From Atrina japonica (taxonomy: Eukaryota > Mollusca > Bivalvia > Pterioida > Pinnidae), in assembly GCA_030159075.1 (NCBI GenBank), contig BROG01000477.1, positions 248,001 through 312,000 on the forward strand: a stretch of DNA of 64,000 nucleotides. Reading direction: 5' to 3'. The notes beneath the pieces are model-generated. The model saw only the letters and a program-made list of their open reading frames with translations, did no database searches and was not told the DNA's origin. This document shows positions 44,239-64,000 of the stretch, in pieces (within the stretch, counting starts at the first letter, position 1; each line of letters begins with the position of its first letter). A program made the position numbers and the translations under genes.

Positions 44239-46014
44239 TGAATGATAGTTCAGATTGGTTTAAAGGAGGTTGAACATTTGGAATTCATCACAGTATTTGA
44301 ATATTCCTAAAAGTATGAACCAATGTCGGATATTCCGGAATATAAATACATACAATATGTCATTTTGCAGTGTATCATTTTGAATTGTATTTATATCAAA
44401 TTGCGTTGTATCAAAATAAATTTTGCAGAATAGAATTTTAATTTGTCCATAATCATGATAATGTGCTAGTTCATGATACTTCGAAGGCGGTCTCTACCCT
44501 ACATGGGGAAACTGTGATTTTGTATATGGAAGTTAGAGAATAACTCTGCCAGCTTCCGAATTGGATAATTTCAAAATGTATCTTTGGAGCATACTGCAGA
44601 TCCCCTAACCATCGTTGAATTCCACTTCGATTTAAGGTTAAATTGATTTTAATAGCGATGAAGATAAGGAAGCCGTGATCCTACCCCCAATTCCGAGTTA
44701 CTATCTGCTGGATTAACATTCTTATCAGAAATTAATCAATGACGGTGATTTTTTAGTGATCGCCAGGTGGATTTTCGCGTCTATGCGCAGAAAAATTAAT
44801 CTACGGTGTACCCGTATTTTCATTTTTTACTTTCTGCGTTTGATTTGCAACATTTGAAAACTATTCTATCAGTAGACTCAAGTGACTATTCTGTCTTGAA
44901 AATTACAGTTTGTCATGAATGATAGTTCAGATCAGGAGGTCTCTATGTTAAAACTCTATTTGACAAATCATGATAGTTCAGATCACTTTAAAGGAGGTTT
45001 CTACCCTGAATACTCTATTTGACGAATTTATGATATTTCGGGTCACTTTAAAGGAGGTCTCTACCCAGAATACTCTATTTGACGAAATTATGATAGTTCA
45101 GATCACTTTAAAGGAGGTTTCTACTCTTTATACTTTATTTGATGAAATTATGATAGTTCAGATCAGTTTAAAGGAGGTCCCTACGTTAAAACTATATTTG
45201 ACTAATTTATGATATATCTACGGTGTACCCGTATTTTCATTATTTACTTTCTGCGTTTGATTTGCAACATTTGAAAACTATTCTATCAGTAGACTCAAGT
45301 GACTATTCTGTCTTGAAAATTACAGTTTGTCATGAATGATAGTTCAGATCAGGAGGTCTCTATGTTAAAACTCTGTTTGATGAAATCATGATAGTTCAGA
45401 TCACTTTAAAGGAGGTCTCTATGTTAAAACTCCATTATGATAGTTCAGATCACTTTAAAGGAGGTTTCTACTCTCTATACTCTATTTGAAAAATCATGAT
45501 TGTTCATATCAGTTTAAAGGAGGTTTCTACCCTGAATACTGTATCTGACGAAAATAATGATAGTTCAGATCACTTTAAAGGAGGTTTCTACTCTTTATAC
45601 TCTATTTGACAAATCATGATAGTTCAGATCACTTTAAAGGAGGTCCCTATGTTAAAACTCTATTTGATGAATTTATGATAGTTCAGATCACTTTAAAGGA
45701 GGTCTCTGTGTAAAAAATGAGCAGTGATCTGAACTATCACATTATTTTCTAATAGATTATTAGGGAAAACCCGCCTTTGAAGTGTTTGGAACAAGCACAT
45801 CATTATGGTTAAGGTCACATAAAAATTATATTATGCGAAATGGATTTTGTTATGACGTTCCAATTAAAAAGAAATTGATCTACATTACAAAATTAAACAT
45901 AACACAGTCATTTCCAGAATATCCAATGTTGGTTCATACTTCTAGATATATAGGAATAATACTGATGAGTTCGGAATGTCAAACCTCCTTTAAACCAATC
46001 TGAACTATCGTTGA
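44239..46014. mobile_element. Foldback-type element with about 100-bp inverted ends and an internal tandem array
   Basis: The left end (atgatagttcagattggttt, then aaaggaggttgaacatttgg, ... agtatgaaccaatgtcggat) and the right end (atccaatgttggttcatact ... ctttaaaccaatctgaacta) are inverted copies over about 100 bases. The interior holds a dozen or more copies of a unit containing gatagttcagatcactttaa and aggaggt, derived from the terminal sequence. There is also a direct duplication of about 150 bases (44803-44960 and 45216-45372). No protein-coding capacity. Confidence 0.8.
44915..45715. repeat. Tandem repeat array inside the foldback element
   Basis: Units of roughly 55-75 bases: 'tgatagttcagatcactttaaaggaggt' split by variable 'ctctacc/atgttaaaactctatttgac' segments. 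The ORF of 80 codons at 44970-45212 is a by-product of the repeat (repeated VSTLNTLFDE), not a gene. Confidence 0.85.
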
Positions 46015-46326
46015 CCAGGGAACATACAGAGACTGGAAGTTTTCTATGACTCCAGGTGGTGGCGCTGCAAAAAACTGAAGATCGAGGTCTATTTATAGAG
46101 TAAGCAGTCCCCTTGATTATAGGTCTATCCATTTGGCATTATTGAGATAATAAGATAGATTTCATTGTTTTTGTAATTTGTATGTGCAGGAATTACCCCT
46201 AGGATACGCTTTAGTTACATATTTGCCCAATTAAGGCTTCGTTGTGGTTCGTAGCACTTTGTTGCATTATTTAGTCACTCCGCTGGAAGTGAAAGCTAAA
46301 ATTGTGGATGCCAAAAAAAATCTGGG

Positions 46327-46723
46327 CCCAAAGTCACCAAGTTTACTCAGTACTCAAGCTCAATTAACTTTTAGTGATTTTAATGTAAAAACATGCAAAC
46401 TTTATTCTGTAATTGGACATGTTTGTATATTGATGGCGTACAATTGTAAGTAATGATAAAAATTATTTCCCATTTGAACTTCAGAAATATTAAAAAAATG
46501 TTTGAGTACGTACTCAAATCTTGAGTATCATACTCAACATATTTATTCAGTTTTTAAAGGAAAATCACAAATGTAATGCAAAAAATTATATGTAAATGAT
46601 TAAAAATAATAAAATGTTTCCTAATCACTAAAGTAAAAAAGTTTTATTAACAATTTTATACTCATAATAATGAAATAAAAATTGAGCTTTAGTATTGAGT
46701 AAATTTGGTGACTTCAGGCCCTG
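46327..46723. mobile_element. MITE of the AAGTCACCAAATTTACTC family
   Basis: Starts 'aaagtcaccaagtttactca' and ends 'gagtaaatttggtgacttc'. About 395 bp, apparently uninterrupted. Confidence 0.65.
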
Positions 46724-47634
46724 ATTCAGGGGCAGCACGATTTACACAAAAGGACCCCAAAACACCCACATAAAATGACTCCCAAAACACATTTAAAAAG
46801 TAACAATTTAAGCAATCTTCTTATAATATGATGAAGAATTTTACGACTGTAGATGATTTTGACTTTGATAATGCTGTTTTATCCAATTTCACGATGTATT
46901 TCTGAAACCATAATATAGTCAGCATGACATTTTAAAATGTACCATGGTAAAGACCTTTAATATATATGTAATCACCATTTTCCACATTATGTAGTATTTG
47001 TATAATATAAATTTGACATGAAATATGAAAAATATTTCACGAATAATTGAAGAAGACCGATTTGGCTCTTCATTTTACTAAATGACAGTGTCCGTAAGTT
47101 CCACGAGAAGTGATAAATGATGATTTTTTAATTTCTAGCTGTCTATGAAATATTTATACAGAAGAAAATGCATTTAAAATGATTACTGATGCAAATTTAT
47201 TTCGATTTAATTGGTTTTGGAGGTCTTTTGGCGTGTTCTTTGGGTCTTTTGGTTTTTGCCAATTTTGGGGTAAATCGTGCCGCCGCTGATTCAGTAAATA
47301 TTTGCACCTCATATGTTAAATTTATTTTTATGTCATAAAAATTCTGAGATGCTTAACTCGACAAATTTGGCTGATTTGTTATACCTTAGTGTCAGTTTTG
47401 GTCTGAAAGACACAAAATATTTCAAATAAAAATCTGGATTTCAGCTTAACATCATGTTGTCCGCCATGATACAAGAAAGTGTTGTCGAATACTTTAAAAG
47501 AGTTTATGATTGGTTCATTTTCTTTCTGTCCAATCATATGACGTGTCTTATACACATGTAACACGTTCGCAACTTTTCGGTTTTCTTCATTAAAACTCTC
47601 ACTTCGTGAATCAGCACAAGAAGTCGTCTGTCAA

Positions 47635-57579
<9,945 letters not shown>

Positions 57580-57788
57580 AATGCTGAAGTGTGAGAGAGA
57601 GAGAGACAGAGACAGACAGACAGATAATGAGATACCGTAAACATTTTAAATTCTACTTCTTTCAGTAAATTGTTACACTCCATTACATTTCTGTGTAGAA
57701 ACAAAAACTACAATATAATTTCTTTTTAAAATTTTGGTTTGAATTTTGAAACTTTTTATTTATTTGTTTTATTGTTTTTATGCTCTCA

Positions 57789-57883
57789 CCTTTACTCATC
57801 AACCCCTGAAAAATAATGGATTCTTCTGTAAATCAATGACTTAGACAAGTGAAAATGTGTCTTTAGGGGTAAATGAGTAAACA
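57789..57883. mobile_element. About 90-bp palindromic MITE copy
   Basis: 'tactcatcaacccctgaaaa ... tctttaggggtaaatgagta'. Both inverted ends are clear. Confidence 0.6.
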
Positions 57884-58120
57884 ACAATACCAGATGTATT
57901 TGTTTGGTCATAACTTACCTCAGCAAAATTCTTTTATCGGAAATTCTACTGTTTACACATTGATGAATGTCCATTCTTGGTCTAGGTCATTATAGTTAAA
58001 CATGTATAGATTCATAAATTTGTAAAAACATGTATTAGATTTGTTATAAATGTAATTTGTTATTAGACTTTTTACTGCAACCTGTGTTCAAAGGTAATGA
58101 GGCTAACCTGGATTTAAACC

Positions 58121-58505
58121 AGGGCCTAAAGTCACCAAATATACTCAATTTGTATTCAAGCTCAACAAATCTTTTATAATTTTTAGATGAACACACAAAA
58201 ACAAAAAATTTATCCTGCAACTGGACAGTTTTTTTTATATCTATGACTTACAATTACTGATATTGATGGAAAATATTGCTCATTTGAAGAAAACTTTAGA
58301 AGTATCACAAATAGTTGTCTTTTGTATTTGAGTACCTAAAACTCAAATTTTGAGTTCCAAACTAATGTAATTTTCTTGGAAAATTCACAAATTTAACCCA
58401 CTTTGTTTCCAATTCAGTCATGTTAACAAGTGTTACAAATATAAACTATTTTGTTAAAATGATAAAACAAAAGGTAAGCTTGAGTACCAAGTAAATTTGG
58501 GGCAG
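58121..58505. mobile_element. MITE of the AAGTCACCAAA family
   Basis: Starts 'gggcctaaagtcaccaaata'; the end is decayed ('ccaagtaaatttggggcag'). Confidence 0.55.
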
Positions 58506-58729
58506 AAGTTCCCTAATTGTAAGGTGAATACTATACAACAAGACCACAGTTGGAAGTTTATACATGAATGGACATTAGCTGTGTTTTTTTTCTGTGTTTT
58601 TTTTAAACTACCGAAAAAAATAACAAAAAAGAGATAACACATTTTTCTTTCTTTTTTACAAAAACTACTTCGATAATAAATAACAAAAAAGAGATATACA
58701 CCCTGCATAAAAATTCTAGAAATTCCTAT

Positions 58730-59003
58730 GTATATTTACATAAGTGAAAATTAATTGAAAACAGGTTTTACTGTATTTTGTGAAAATTAATTGGAAAACC
58801 CAGATTGGCAATTATTCATTCGCAAATGAATAATTCAACTTGTGTTCAACCTTTACATTTGTATATGCATATTGCTAAAATATATAGGAATATAAGAATT
58901 TTTATGCCTGTTTATATTTCATTTTTGTTATTGTATATCAATCTATTAAGTAGTACAAAAAATATTATTATTATTTTTTGTTTTTGGAAAACACATCTAA
59001 TGC
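58730..59003 (+). repeat. Interspersed repeat (same family as 3560-3805)
   Basis: 'atttttatgcctgtttatat', 'ttgttattgtatatcaatct' and 'aatgcccctttaaatc' in the family order. Confidence 0.5.
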
Positions 59004-59711
59004 CCCTTTAAATCAAACATTTACATCACTGCACGGCCTGTCAAAACCTAAATATTGTCAGACCAACATCATGGCATCTTGCTGAAATTCCTCTATGAAC
59101 GATAAACAAATCATCGCTTTAACAATAATATAAAGAACATGATTTTATTAATTTTTCCATTCACACACATTCCTCCACAACATATATTCTTTTGCAAATT
59201 GATGAGAATTAAATCAAGATGAAAAAAAAAATTAAAATGAAGTGTAAATATGTTCACATTTTGACATTATTAATCACAGGTAATTTATTTACCTGATGGT
59301 GGTAATTTATATACACAGTATGATTTGTCTATTCCAAATTGCAGTGGGCTTATTGGGGATATTGATATCAGTCATCTAAGTAAATAACAAAAAACATAGG
59401 GAATGCATGGGGGAATTGGAACAAAACAATACATGTAAAAATCCACATAATTGGCATTTTGACTGTATACAGAATATGCTAAAATAGTATATACCATAAT
59501 TTCCTGCGGATTGCACCCTATACCTTATAGCCCTCATTGACCTAAAATCCTTGTACTTGAAAAAAACCATACCAAATAGCTAGATTGCCAGCGGGTAACA
59601 CAGGAACATATCAAAATGTTTCACAATGACTCAAAATACACTGACTTTAAGAGGTGGCAAGATAAACATAAATGGTAATGAGATTATTGTATACTGGTAG
59701 TATTATCATGT

Positions 59712-59945
59712 TACTGTATACCTGAAAATTTTTGCCCCGGTTATTTTTGCCCTTTCATGACAGACACATTCACCACATCTTAAATTCGCCCTTAATCACC
59801 ACAGTCTCATAGATGGCATGTATGCCCTTGCTTCAGTTGAAGAAGTTTAAGCTTGAAGATTAGCTTCCATTTTAAATTCAGTCTCTCATCTAAGGGCGAA
59901 AATAGCAAAAATTCAACGGGAGTGAAATTGTCCAGGTATACAGTA
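59712..59945. mobile_element. MITE with TACTGTATACCTG/CAGGTATACAGTA ends (best copy)
   Basis: About 234 bp. Both ends are perfect inverses over 13 bases. Inner inverted motifs: 'ttttgcccttt', 'ttaaattcgcc', 'ctcatctaagggcgaaaa'. Relatives at 17491, 35553 and 54221. Confidence 0.75.
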
Positions 59946-60380
59946 TTTTGACATAAGATGAGTCTATATTCTGTTTCTGTCAGTTATTGAAAAGTTGGTT
60001 TGACATTTCTGCTACTATTATATATATATTTTTAAACTGCAACACTATTGCTTTAAATCAAACATCCTTTTAGATATTGAAATACCACATTTTCCTGCCA
60101 CATGGTGTCAGCTCTCAAAACAGCCTTGTACTGTATCACAGATTTTTCGTGATTGGCTTGTGTTGGAATTCTGAATGAAAATTCATAGTTTTCATTATCC
60201 TTTTTTGCTATTCATGGTGAGGCTGAATAAAGAAAGGGTATATGTTTTCTGTTCTCTTGTCTGTGAAATCATTTGGTATATATCTCTTGTAATAGAGCAC
60301 ATATTTTACACTCTAGTGATGGATAGAGATTATAGTTAGAAATGTATATTATGTGCAGAAGTAATTTTTTGTTTCTATCA

Positions 60381-60856
60381 TCACGTACCTTCCAAAGATG
60401 CAGAATGTGGGAGAATTTTCATCACAACCTGTCTCATTGAATAACTTGGTCCTTTCCAAGGTTTCCAAGTAATACCATCATATAATTTGTCAGGTATTTC
60501 ACCATTGCGATAAAATCGTCCATTTAAATTACTTTGGTAGCATTTATAAAACCACCAAGCTGCATTAAATCTTATTGCACAACTTCCACCGAATTCTTTC
60601 ACTAGTTTGTCATTGTCAACGTCTTTTGTGGAGAACTTATGACCATTATGCTTGTTCATCCCATCCCCGGCATCACCACTGTATCCATCAATGTGCAGCT
60701 TGTAACCATTATCTTCGTCATCTACCATGAAATAATCATACTCGGCATATTTTGTCACCCTATCCCAGTCCATCAATTCAATACGCAGTTTGTAGTGTTC
60801 TTGGTTTGTCAGATGGTGTATATGTTCATTTCCAAGCCAATGCTCACCAAAAATAC
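60381..60856 (-). CDS. FReD gene last exon in window
   Basis: Acceptor tgtattatag. It encodes GIFGEHWLGNEHIHHLTNQE to HSASLEGT and a TGA at 60383-60381. A consensus GTACGT donor overlaps the final codons (donor GT at 60388-60387), so a further 3' exon or an alternative end is possible. The FReD itself is already complete. Confidence 0.85.
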
Positions 60857-63800
60857 CTATAATACAAAAAGATGAAGTTTTCACTGACATGTAGAAATTA
60901 TTGGCTATACATGTAGGTGTCATGACCCATATTACCTGTCAATAACTAAATGCTAAGAAAAAATCAATTGTAAGACAATTTACAAAATTTAGGAGCAAAC
61001 ATGGATGTGAGATCAGGTGCCAAGGTGGATAAAGTATTCACTGCCAACAGGTCAAACTATGTTTTGTGTCTGAAGTCAAAAACAGAGGGTATAACATGGA
61101 GTCTGAATCTGGTCTATGCAAAATTTCTGAGGATTTTTTACAAGCCATGATGCAGTGACTAAGGGGAACCTCCATCTTTTAAAGTACTGGCGACCTCAGA
61201 AGGAAAGGTCCATAACATATTACTTTAGTTAGATAGTATGTCTTAGAAAGCAGAAGGTCTGTGATCCATTCCCAATCCAGGTCATATATGACTTTAAAAC
61301 ATAAAGTAACCGTTTCAAATACCTCAGCATCAAAAATGAAAATAAAATTCCATTGTATGAAACTTAAAACCAAGGTCCCATGTCACGGAAGAACCCACAC
61401 TGCATTGGCATAAGTCTATAGCACAAGTCCAAATTTGTAACACCTGACCTCTCTTTTAATGGGTCAATGTAAATGAAAAACGATTAGCATGTTGTAAACA
61501 ATAAATGAATAATTTCTTTTTTTTTAAATTTCCATGCGAGTCTAAAGTGAATGTATATTTCTGAATTTTATGTCTTCATGTATCAGGACAACCTACCTCC
61601 AAATCCCGATTTATATTCACTCCATTCTCTGAAAAAATTTGTTGTTCCATCTTCTCGTTTTTGGATAAGAGTCCAACCACCGTTGGTCATATCGCAGTAG
61701 ACTTGAATGGTAAAATACAGTCCATATGGTTTAATTCTGTACACAGCATCCCTTCTCTTTCCATCTTTGTAGAGTTCGTAACAGTCTGTAATTCCAATGT
61801 AGTGGAACCTGTATTGAGAGATCACCCCATCTGCTATTCAAATGTGGTTTCTCAAGACAGGTGCCCCTTAAAAGAGGTTTCATTTTAAACAATTATTTAA
61901 CTATGTGGTTCTCAGAATGTGGTCTCTCAAAACAAGATTCACAATATTTTAATATATATGTAATACCCTAAAGGGATACAGAAAGATATAACAAAAATTC
62001 TTACACTATCTATCTGATTACTATACTACAGAGGAACTATGAGTATATGTACATAAGATGTAGATTCTTAACTCTAGGATCCAAAGTCACAAAATTTACT
62101 CGCTACAAATCTCAACTAACATTACTACCATTTTATGATTTTAAGAGGAAAACACAAAATCTGTGTTGTATTTAGAATTTGTTTTTGTATATTGATTGCA
62201 TAGTATATGTATACAGATGTAATGATAGAAAGTATTGTTCAACTGAAGAAAACTTTACAATTTTATAAAAAAACAGTTTGAATATGTATTCAGTTTTAGA
62301 TTACTTGAGGTAATCTATGGGAAAATCGTAAATTGGCCAAATAATATTGTTATTAAAAAGAAAGTGTATTTACTATTCAGTCAAATCCAGTTTGCAGTCA
62401 AAATAATTCGAGGACTTGAACCTCATATTTTAAATATACAGTGGGACATTGCCTAAAGACCACCTTGCATGGTAGACCAACTCACATCAGACCAACTCAC
62501 ATATAAGTTCAGACTGCAAATATTTAATTCCTCAGGGAGATCAACCTGCTTGCAACTGAATCACTGTAACTGGTCTAATAGTGATGCACAAGGTCGATTT
62601 AATAGGCCTATGATTATGCAGTAGGCAACAATAACTATATTTGTATTTCAGCTAATATTAAACAGGAATTTTAAGTTATTTTATGTTGAGATCTGTTAAG
62701 GGGGAAAATGGATCTGCTATTCAATGAAATTGGTTATTGAATGTAAAATAACCGTGACAAAAACATTGTATTCCAAACTATGGGACCAAGAAAACATACA
62801 ATTTTATCAATAAATGTTAATATTCAAAAAGTCGAAGTAGACCCCACAAAGTAGCATGCCATAAGAAGTTAAGCAACATGAAAAATACTGAAATGTCTAT
62901 AAATAATCATTGTAGAATGTCACAATATTGATTATAACAAAATCATTGGTGTCACTCAAATATGTACATACAAACTGATACGATACATACCCTTAGGGTC
63001 CATCTGATTGGGATTTGAATATTTTGGTGGTAGTCGCTTACTCATGGGCTCCTTGGCAACAGGTTTCTTTTGCATTTGAACAGGTTTGTCTATGGTCTTT
63101 GGCTGAACAACGTTCGGACTGTTATCATTCTTGTTTTTAATTTCCTTTTGTTCTTCGGATTTTTTATCATTAGTTTGGGAATCACTTTGTTTTTCTGGAG
63201 ATAGAGAATTCTTTTCGGAACCTCGTTCTTCAGTTTTTGACATATCTTTCTTGCCCTCTGTTGTAGCATGACGTTTTTCATGCACCATAGTACCGTCATC
63301 ATTTTGATTTGAATCTTGAAAGTTATCTTTGGAGTTCACCTTTGGTATTTTAACACTGCTGTCTTGTTCTTGAACTGATGAGAGATCTTTTTGTTCTTTG
63401 TCATTTGTTTCTTTTTCTTTATCTTCATACCTCTTGATTTGTTCCTCCTCTTCAGAAGGAACTTTGACACGTGGCCCAACTCCATCCGTTTTAGATTTGA
63501 AGTCAGCAAAGCGTTTTGCACACCAATGCCAGTTAAACACGGCATATGGAGGACAGAATGATTGGAGAAACAAATTCTGATAACAACGATATTTTTCAGA
63601 GCACCATTCAGATGAATATTTGAACAGTTTGTCAGATTTGCTCGGAATTGTTTTTATCTGAGCTTCTTCATGCATATTATTTCTCCTTTGTCCTTTGTCA
63701 AGTAGGTTTGATGATGAAAGTAGCGTGTCCGAAACAGAATTTGCTAATTTTTCCAAAAGTTGATTTGATATTTCGTCTGCATAGCTGTCTTTTTTCAGTT

Positions 63801-64000
63801 TTCCATTTCTTATGGAGTCTTCCAATTCATTTCTCAATTTTGCAGTATCCTCTCTCTGTTTTGTATTTTGCTCTGATAGAACGTGTACACGACCCATGAT
63901 TTGTGACATCAATGCTGTCTGATTTACAATCATTTGGTAAAGCATTCTGTTTTCATTCTCCACATTCTCCGAATGCTTTTTCATGTCTGAAATCATTTCT
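60381..64000 (-). CDS. Fibrinogen-related-domain protein (FReD), 5'-partial, 3 exons
   Basis: The exons are 62991 to beyond 64000, 61597-61785 and 60381-60856; the phases agree. The N-terminal part in the window is a coiled-coil-like heptad region (MISDMKKHSENVENENRMLY..., TAKLRNELEDS), then a Cys/Trp/Tyr-rich patch (CSEKYRCYQN, FCPPYAVFNWHWCAKRF), then about 150 residues of Lys/Glu/Asp/Ser/Gln-rich linker. The C-terminal FReD is complete: DCYELYKDGKRRDAVYRI, VYCDMTNGGWTLIQKREDG, GEHWLGNEHIHHLTNQ, YSGDAGDGMN, the calcium-site motif DVDND, CAIRFNAAWWFYKCYQSNLN and QVVMKILP. Four FReD cysteines fit two disulfides. FReDs bind acetylated sugars or act in secreted recognition. Whether this is FREP-, ficolin- or angiopoietin-like cannot be told without the N-terminus. 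No signal peptide is visible in the window. Confidence 0.88.
61597..61785 (-). CDS. FReD gene middle exon: start of the fibrinogen domain
   Basis: Donor GTAGGT. I chose the acceptor ggaattacag at 61786 because only it matches the phase of the previous exon and gives ...DPK-DCYELYKDG, the usual FReD start. An upstream CAG (61809) would shift the frame. Confidence 0.85.
61800..61890. mobile_element. Partial CAGTGGAACCTGT-type MITE next to the FReD acceptor
   Basis: 'agtggaacctgtattgagag', 'tctgctattcaaatgtggtttct', 'caagacaggtgccccttaaa' parallels the outer parts of the 55837 element. Its left edge is 15 bases from the splice acceptor. Confidence 0.6.
62088..62405. mobile_element. Partial MITE of the AAGTCACCAAA family
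   Basis: 'ggatccaaagtcacaaaatt' and 'tactcgctacaaatctcaac' match the family left end. The right end is decayed. FReD gene intron. Confidence 0.45.
62439..62566. mobile_element. TA-flanked short MITE, CAGTGGGACATTG.../...GAATCACTG
   Basis: About 128 bp, with 'cctaaagaccaccttgc' at the left, 'gatcaacctgcttgcaactg' at the right and TA on both flanks. Confidence 0.5.
62991..64000 (-). CDS. FReD gene exon with coiled coil, Cys patch and charged linker (runs off window)
   Basis: Donor GTATGT at 62990. The frame is open to the right edge (about 336 residues), so the exon or protein start lies outside. The composition changes abruptly: helical heptads, Cys/aromatic patch, then a charged disordered linker with repeated KSEE, NDK and QSDS stretches. 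Confidence 0.88.

Larger units (their letters stand above)
38721..47634. other. Intergenic region between divergent Dicer and ALKBH6
   Basis: No gene can be supported. It contains a SINE-2 piece (39958-40080), a 1.35-kb element (about 40636-41987), an AT microsatellite (42408-42485), the 1.8-kb foldback element (44239-46014) and a MITE (46327-46723). The promoter of ALKBH6 should lie at its right edge. I could not identify a TATA box or initiator there. Confidence 0.5.
57580..60380. other. Intergenic region between convergent ALKBH6 and FReD gene
   Basis: No gene seen. It holds MITEs (57789-57883, 58121-58505, 59712-59945) and an interspersed repeat (58730-59003). 3' UTRs of both neighbours probably extend into it. 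I could not pick a polyadenylation signal with confidence. Confidence 0.5.

Noticed and set aside
44970..45212. 80-codon ORF with repeated VSTLNTLFDE units
   Set aside because: It is a by-product of the foldback element's tandem array.
61809..61812. Alternative acceptor CAG giving a longer FReD exon (VPLHWNYRL or FHYIGIT frame)
   Set aside because: Its phase does not match the preceding donor, and it would add MITE-derived sequence.

Overview
This is a eukaryotic nuclear window: AT-rich, intron-dense and crowded with short transposons. The proteins and repeats point to a lophotrochozoan, most likely a bivalve mollusc. The protein homology is direct. The bivalve placement is an inference from the SINE and MITE content, and no species marker is visible.

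Four protein-coding genes could be assembled exon by exon. (1) The last three coding exons of a serine palmitoyltransferase subunit 2 gene (SPTLC2-like, + strand, 1665-5903) enter from the left. A broken Ty3-like gag and leader lies antisense upstream of them, probably in the same gene. (2) A complete Dicer gene lies on the - strand (coding 38082 down to 14952). It has 16 coding exons, every splice phase agrees, and it predicts 2,113 residues: helicase-like region, DUF283, platform, PAZ, RNase IIIa, RNase IIIb, dsRBD. A 5' UTR exon and a YY1-type promoter element lie near 38458-38720. (3) A complete AlkB homologue 6 gene (ALKBH6, + strand, 47635-57579) has six coding exons and 236 residues. 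(4) The 3' part of a fibrinogen-related-domain (FReD) gene lies on the - strand (60381 to beyond 64000), with coiled-coil, Cys-rich and highly charged segments before the FReD.

The layout is SPTLC2 and Dicer convergent, Dicer and ALKBH6 divergent, ALKBH6 and FReD convergent. The genes have unrelated jobs (sphingolipid synthesis, small-RNA biogenesis, Fe(II)/2OG dioxygenase, lectin-like recognition), so I see no operon-like logic.

The most biologically pointed observation is in Dicer. Its RNase III sites look intact, but three ATP-handling helicase motifs are altered: Walker A, the DECH box and motif VI. This resembles the miRNA-type insect Dicer-1 rather than a processive ATP-dependent dsRNA Dicer.

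The rest of the window is mostly mobile DNA. There are two tRNA-type SINE families, several MITE families (TA-flanked CAGT...ACTG elements, TATACCTG elements, about 90-bp palindromes, AAGTCACCAAA elements), two 1.08-kb direct copies of a CAGGG...CCCTG element inside Dicer, a 1.8-kb foldback element with an internal tandem array, a 1.5-kb head-to-head degenerate array in ALKBH6 intron 1, and several long hairpins. Two introns also carry duplicated pieces of the adjacent exon or splice site.
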